A DNA stretch of 64,000 nucleotides from Lateolabrax maculatus (lineage: Eukaryota > Chordata > Actinopteri > Acropomatiformes > Lateolabracidae), in NCBI GenBank assembly GCA_031216445.1, contig CM062219.1, forward strand, positions 1,117,501 through 1,181,500, written 5' to 3'. The translations under genes and the position numbers were made by a program. This document shows positions 60,350-64,000 of the stretch, one piece after another (the stretch's first letter is position 1; each line of letters opens with the position of its first letter). The notes under the pieces are model-generated. The model had not been told where the DNA came from and searched no databases. It saw only the letters and a program-made list of their open reading frames with translations.

Positions 60350-61449
60350 TAAAAGGCTGCAAACTGCGCAGAGCCGTTGAAGATGTTGGACCTGATCTGA
60401 CGCCCTCCTCGGGTCACGGGGTCAGAGAAGTGTCGAACTGCTCCTTTAAGGTCTGAAAGTTTCCTTTCCGTCCACCCTGACTCCTCCCTCGCTCCCTCCT
60501 CTGCAAACAACTGGCAGCAACCTGTTGTGGCCTGGCCGGGGATCAGCTCCGGCTCTCCCGCTGCACGCACCGCGAGGAGCGGAGCCGATCCAGGGTCTGC
60601 GAGGAGCAGGAGGAGGAGGAGGAGGAGGAGGAGGAGGAGGGATATTGCCCGGATCTCCGGCGCAGTCCGACGGCCCCCGCAGTCTTTTCCTTCCACTCCA
60701 GTTGCGAGGCAGCCCGACAGTTTCCCACGCCTCCGCGCCGCAAAACCACCAGAAAACGCCTTGAATCAGCAAAGGGTGTTTAAAAAAAGAAGAAGAAGAA
60801 GAAGAAAAAAAATAGAGGAAGAAATGCGGAAACGACCGTTTTAAAAGACGCCGTTTGTGGGATTATGCATGTTTCAAAGTGGACTAACGATGCAGGACTT
60901 AAATCACAACAGGCCTCGGCTCTCTGCTCTGGAGTAACTGCACCGAGGGGACGCAAACTTTTCCGGCGCTGCGACCGGACTCGGTTTCCACAATGTCCGC
61001 GGCGCTCGGTCGCTTATGAGTGATTTTTCTTTTATTTTTCTGTTCATTTCTAACCACCTGCAGCACCTTTTGTCCCCCCTCCCGTCCATGCGCTGCTTGT
61101 GGCGGACTCTTGTCGGAGGAAAGCGGTTTGAGGAGACTTCACCGCCGCGGGTTCGACGCCACAAACTGACGCGTCCCTGAACGCATCAGGCAGCTAGCCC
61201 CGTTAGCTCGTTAGCTCGTCTCTCTTTTTTAATTTTTTGTTTTTGTTTTATTTGTTTAGTTAACGTCACTAACTCAAGATTTAAAAAACAAACACGCAAC
61301 TTGACGTTAACGACAGCTGACTATTCCCCTCAAACGGTTTCCAGTCTTCGTGGGCTGTTTTTTCTTTTCTTTTTGTAACAAACTGTAAGTTAGCCTCAAG
61401 TCGGTTTGAAGCGAGCCTTTGATGCTAAGCGGGCAGCTAACGGCCGAAC
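60350..61449 (+). promoter_or_regulatory. CpG-rich promoter and 5' UTR of the TCF/LEF gene
   Basis: GC content and CpG density rise sharply from about 60,360 compared with the AT-rich left flank, typical of a vertebrate CpG-island promoter. It includes a (GGA)n triplet run at 60,606-60,640, an (AAG)n run at about 60,784-60,812 and a T-rich patch near 61,220-61,260. A CCTTTGATG TCF/LEF-like site lies at 61,416-61,424, 25 bases before the start codon. The open frames across 60,349-60,844 reflect GC-rich triplets. I cannot place the transcription start. Confidence 0.6.
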
Positions 61450-61767
61450 ATGCCGCAGCTGACCGGGGCGGCCGGGGGCGACCTGGGGGCCGGGGACGAC
61501 CTGGGGGCCAACGACGAACTGATCGCCTTTAAAGACGAAGGGGAGCAGGAGGAGAAGAGGAACGTGTCCGCCGAGCGGGACCTGGACGATGTCAAGTCGT
61601 CCCTGGTCAACGAGTCCGAGACCAACAGCAGCTCGGACTCGGAGGTGAGTTCATGGGACCCGGCGTGTGTTTGTCCAACTTTCCCCCCTCCATCCTGCAG
61701 GAGGATCCCGGTCTGTGTGCTTCTCCCAGCGGCAGAGCTCCTGTGGCTTAGTTGACGTTTGTTTGTT

Positions 61768-61804
<37 letters not shown>

Positions 61805-63118
61805 GCAGACAGGCGCCCCAGGACCGATCCGGACCTGGAGAGCAGGATCAGGCACAGTCAGCTGTTCGAAGAAGGTACTGAACTCACTTTAGTGCTTTAT
61901 CTCTCTGTGTGAATCCTCCAAAAGGCTCGCTGTAGGTCTGTGTCTGCACACAAGTAAAGTGCAGCCGGATACCTGCTCCAGGATCATACATTCGTTACTG
62001 TGTTTACATTCTTTCATGTACTTTGCAATACAAACATACTAATATTTATCTGTCTAAAAATCTATTTCTACACGTCTTGCTACCATAAATAAGAGGTTAC
62101 TGCCGTGTAACAGCCACAGTAGTTGCTCCTCCTGAGGTCCTCATCAATACTAATGACAAGCACTGAGACAAAACAACTGTGTAGTACTGTAATAAATAAT
62201 GATATCACCTCTGAGGCAATCAATAAAGCAACATTGATCCCCTGACCACACGTGAAGTGGAGATATCTCTCTCCATCAGTATCACATCTTTGGGATTAAA
62301 TCTGTACTTTATTTGGCACCTCCGTGTCATAAATATAGTCTAAACATTTTACTGAAGTGTGTTTTATTGCTTTCTACACTTCCTTGATGGGCTGAATCAG
62401 TGCTCAGTAGTCGCGCCACCATCCTTGCTTATCTAGTGTTCAAATAGTTTCTAATTGTGTCAGAAAACTTCTTATCGTCATCATCCAGGAAAGCGCAGCC
62501 CGACCGTGTGTCTACATCGCATCTGTTCAGGTTAAATTACAGCTGCAGCTTCACCTGAATGCTGCTCAGTTGTCCAACTTCCATCACTGTATAACTGGTT
62601 CTACTAGTTTCACAAATAGTTACAAGTACCCCTTGTACGAGAAACTTCCCTTGAATTAAGTGCCTTGACGTGTCTTATCAAATAAAGGAAGCATGGTATC
62701 TTGTTGTGTTTGGTTGAGTTGGACCCACAACACTGAGGAGGCTCAGCAGAACCACTTCCTTCTTTACATGTACCCACACACACCCGACACAGCCCTCAGC
62801 AGCCGGTTATATTCTCCACTGTCAACAACACGCTTACCACCAAGCCACAGCCAAGTAATCAGGCATTATACAACTGTTCCGACACACTGAGTAGTTTGTG
62901 CATGATGAGCGGATCTTTATGTGTAAAATCAGTTGGGGTGAGGCTTTGAGTGACACTGATGTCAAACTTGTTTTTCCTCAGTGCTGAGGAGACGGCAGGA
63001 CGGAGGACTCTTCCAGCACTCTCCGTATGTTGGATATCCCTTCTTCATGATCCCAGACCTCGGGAACCTCTGTAATCCTTACCTCGCCAACGGGGCTCTC
63101 GCTCAAAGTGCCAGGACG
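61450..63118 (+). CDS. tcf7l1: TCF/LEF transcription factor, N-terminal part (tcf7l1-like)
   Basis: HMG-box transcription factor of the Wnt/beta-catenin pathway. Only the N-terminus is in the window. Exon 1 is 61,450-61,644, exon 2 61,805-61,874, exon 3 62,982-63,118: 402 bases, 134 codons, GT-AG junctions, then off the right edge. Residues 19-35 (GANDELIAFKDEGEQEE) are the beta-catenin-binding motif and residues 42-57 (ERDLDDVKSSLVNESE) the second conserved block, followed by a serine-rich SSSDSE. Exon 3 encodes RRRQDGGLF and GYPFFMIPDL, family hallmarks. The form RDLDDVKSSLVNESE resembles TCF7L1 (RDLDEV) more than TCF7L2 (RDLADV) or TCF7 (RDLAEL). The paralogue call is therefore tentative, whereas the family is certain. 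The HMG box would lie downstream, outside the window. The start fits the universal MPQL N-terminus. Confidence 0.85.
61770..61801. repeat. (GT)n microsatellite in TCF intron 1
   Basis: A GT run leads directly into the acceptor of exon 2 (AG at 61,803-61,804), so the intron is only 160 bp and its polypyrimidine tract is replaced by (TG)n. Confidence 0.95.
61875..62981 (+). other. TCF intron 2
   Basis: 1.1 kb, no recognised repeat family or internal exon. Confidence 0.6.
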
Positions 63119-64000
63119 GTAAGACGCCACTCACACTCATACTGGTTACTGTGACCCATAGCAGAGCATCAAGGGGGGTGTCAGATGGTCTGGTTTCACC
63201 CAGGTTTTTTGGTCCTGTGGTTTCATCTGTCTGCATGTGATTTGCCACCATGTTACACACACGTCCAGCTGATGCAACTTTTATTTTTTGGGAGAAAGAA
63301 GAGCGGTTTGTCAAAGACTGCTGCAACCTTGTAAGCAATAAAGTGACGTAGAGCGGAAACAATCAGTGGGATATTCTGTAGGGTGTCCATTTTCTGCATC
63401 ATGAGGGTGAAGGTGGAGCAAAACTTTAATGTCCCTGAAGGGTAATTTAACTTAGAGACAGCAGTCAGTGAGTAAGACATGTAAAGAATAACAGCAGTGT
63501 ATAACAATTACAATAAATACAAAAAAGTAACCAGGTTTAGAGCTGCTACCGTCAAGTCGATCGTAAGATTAATTGAGTAATCGGTATACATTTGTATAAA
63601 TTTGCTGCTTATCTTGGTCTGGCATTATGGTCTATTAAATATCTTTGAGTTTTGGCAAAACAAAACATCTGATTTGTTTTAATGATGCCGCCTTGTGTTC
63701 TAGGATGTTGTCATGGAAATTTTTTCACAATTTCTGATGTTTTATCGACCAAATGATTCATCAAGAAAATAACCGGCACATTAATTGATAATAAAAATAC
63801 TCCCTACACAAGTTATCGCCAAAGTCACTGTTGTCATCGTTACTTGTTATCAAAACCATTTGATAAACCATTGGACCCTTAAAATAATACTATATCTCAC
63901 ATCTCATGAGTGTGCCTGTTCAGAGTTAAAAAGTTCACTGACGAAAGCTTGATGAGCATATTTCACAATTTTCTGACCCCTTGTGCACTGAATGAATAGA
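63119..64000 (+). other. TCF intron 3, incomplete
   Basis: Begins GTAAGA. It contains a retroposon-tail-like segment at about 63,415-63,525 (CTTTAATGTCCCTGAAGGGT, then AATTACAATAAATAC) related to the one at 52,625-52,680. No further exon is seen before the edge. Confidence 0.6.

Noticed and set aside
60349..60844. Open frames on both strands in the GC-rich region before the TCF gene
   Set aside because: Driven by (GGA)n and (AAG)n triplets; the family start MPQL at 61,450 is the credible coding start.

Overview
The window is vertebrate, almost certainly a teleost fish and probably a percomorph-type genome. It has intron-containing genes with GT-AG junctions, dense (CA)n microsatellites, many small minisatellites, and interspersed repeats typical of fish (a family rich in the words AGTAAAAGTAC and GGTGGAAAGTAAC, LINE tails, ACTACAA...CCCA elements). 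All identifications come from reading the sequence; no database was searched.

Layout. Positions 1-30,118 hold no gene I can defend. They contain microsatellites, at least five minisatellites or degenerate arrays, a pyrimidine-rich tract, many transposon-derived fragments and two weak exon-like signals. Positions 30,119-36,995 carry two complete tandem minus-strand copies of cox5b (cytochrome c oxidase subunit 5B), each with four coding exons and 126 residues. Their divergence is patchy: the last exon plus 3' UTR is almost identical over 534 bp, while exons 2 and 3 differ by 6-7%. Positions 37,863-50,693 carry a complete minus-strand dbnl (drebrin-like/Abp1) gene. I could join 15 coding exons in frame to 493 residues, running from an ADF-homology domain through a charged coiled coil and a proline-rich/acidic region to a C-terminal SH3 domain.

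Intron 4 of dbnl is almost entirely a CpG-rich 32-bp minisatellite of about 6.4 kb (roughly 200 units). It has three classes of dyad-symmetric core and a higher-order period of 454 bp. This is the most unusual structure in the window. Positions 50,694-60,340 are intergenic and repeat-rich. From about 60,350 a CpG-rich promoter region leads into the first three coding exons of a plus-strand TCF/LEF gene, most like tcf7l1, which runs off the right edge.

The genes do not form a pathway. cox5b encodes a respiratory-chain subunit, dbnl an actin/endocytosis adaptor, and the TCF gene a Wnt-responsive transcription factor. cox5b copies 1 and 2 and dbnl all point left, dbnl and the TCF gene are divergent, and the last two share a roughly 10 kb intergenic region.
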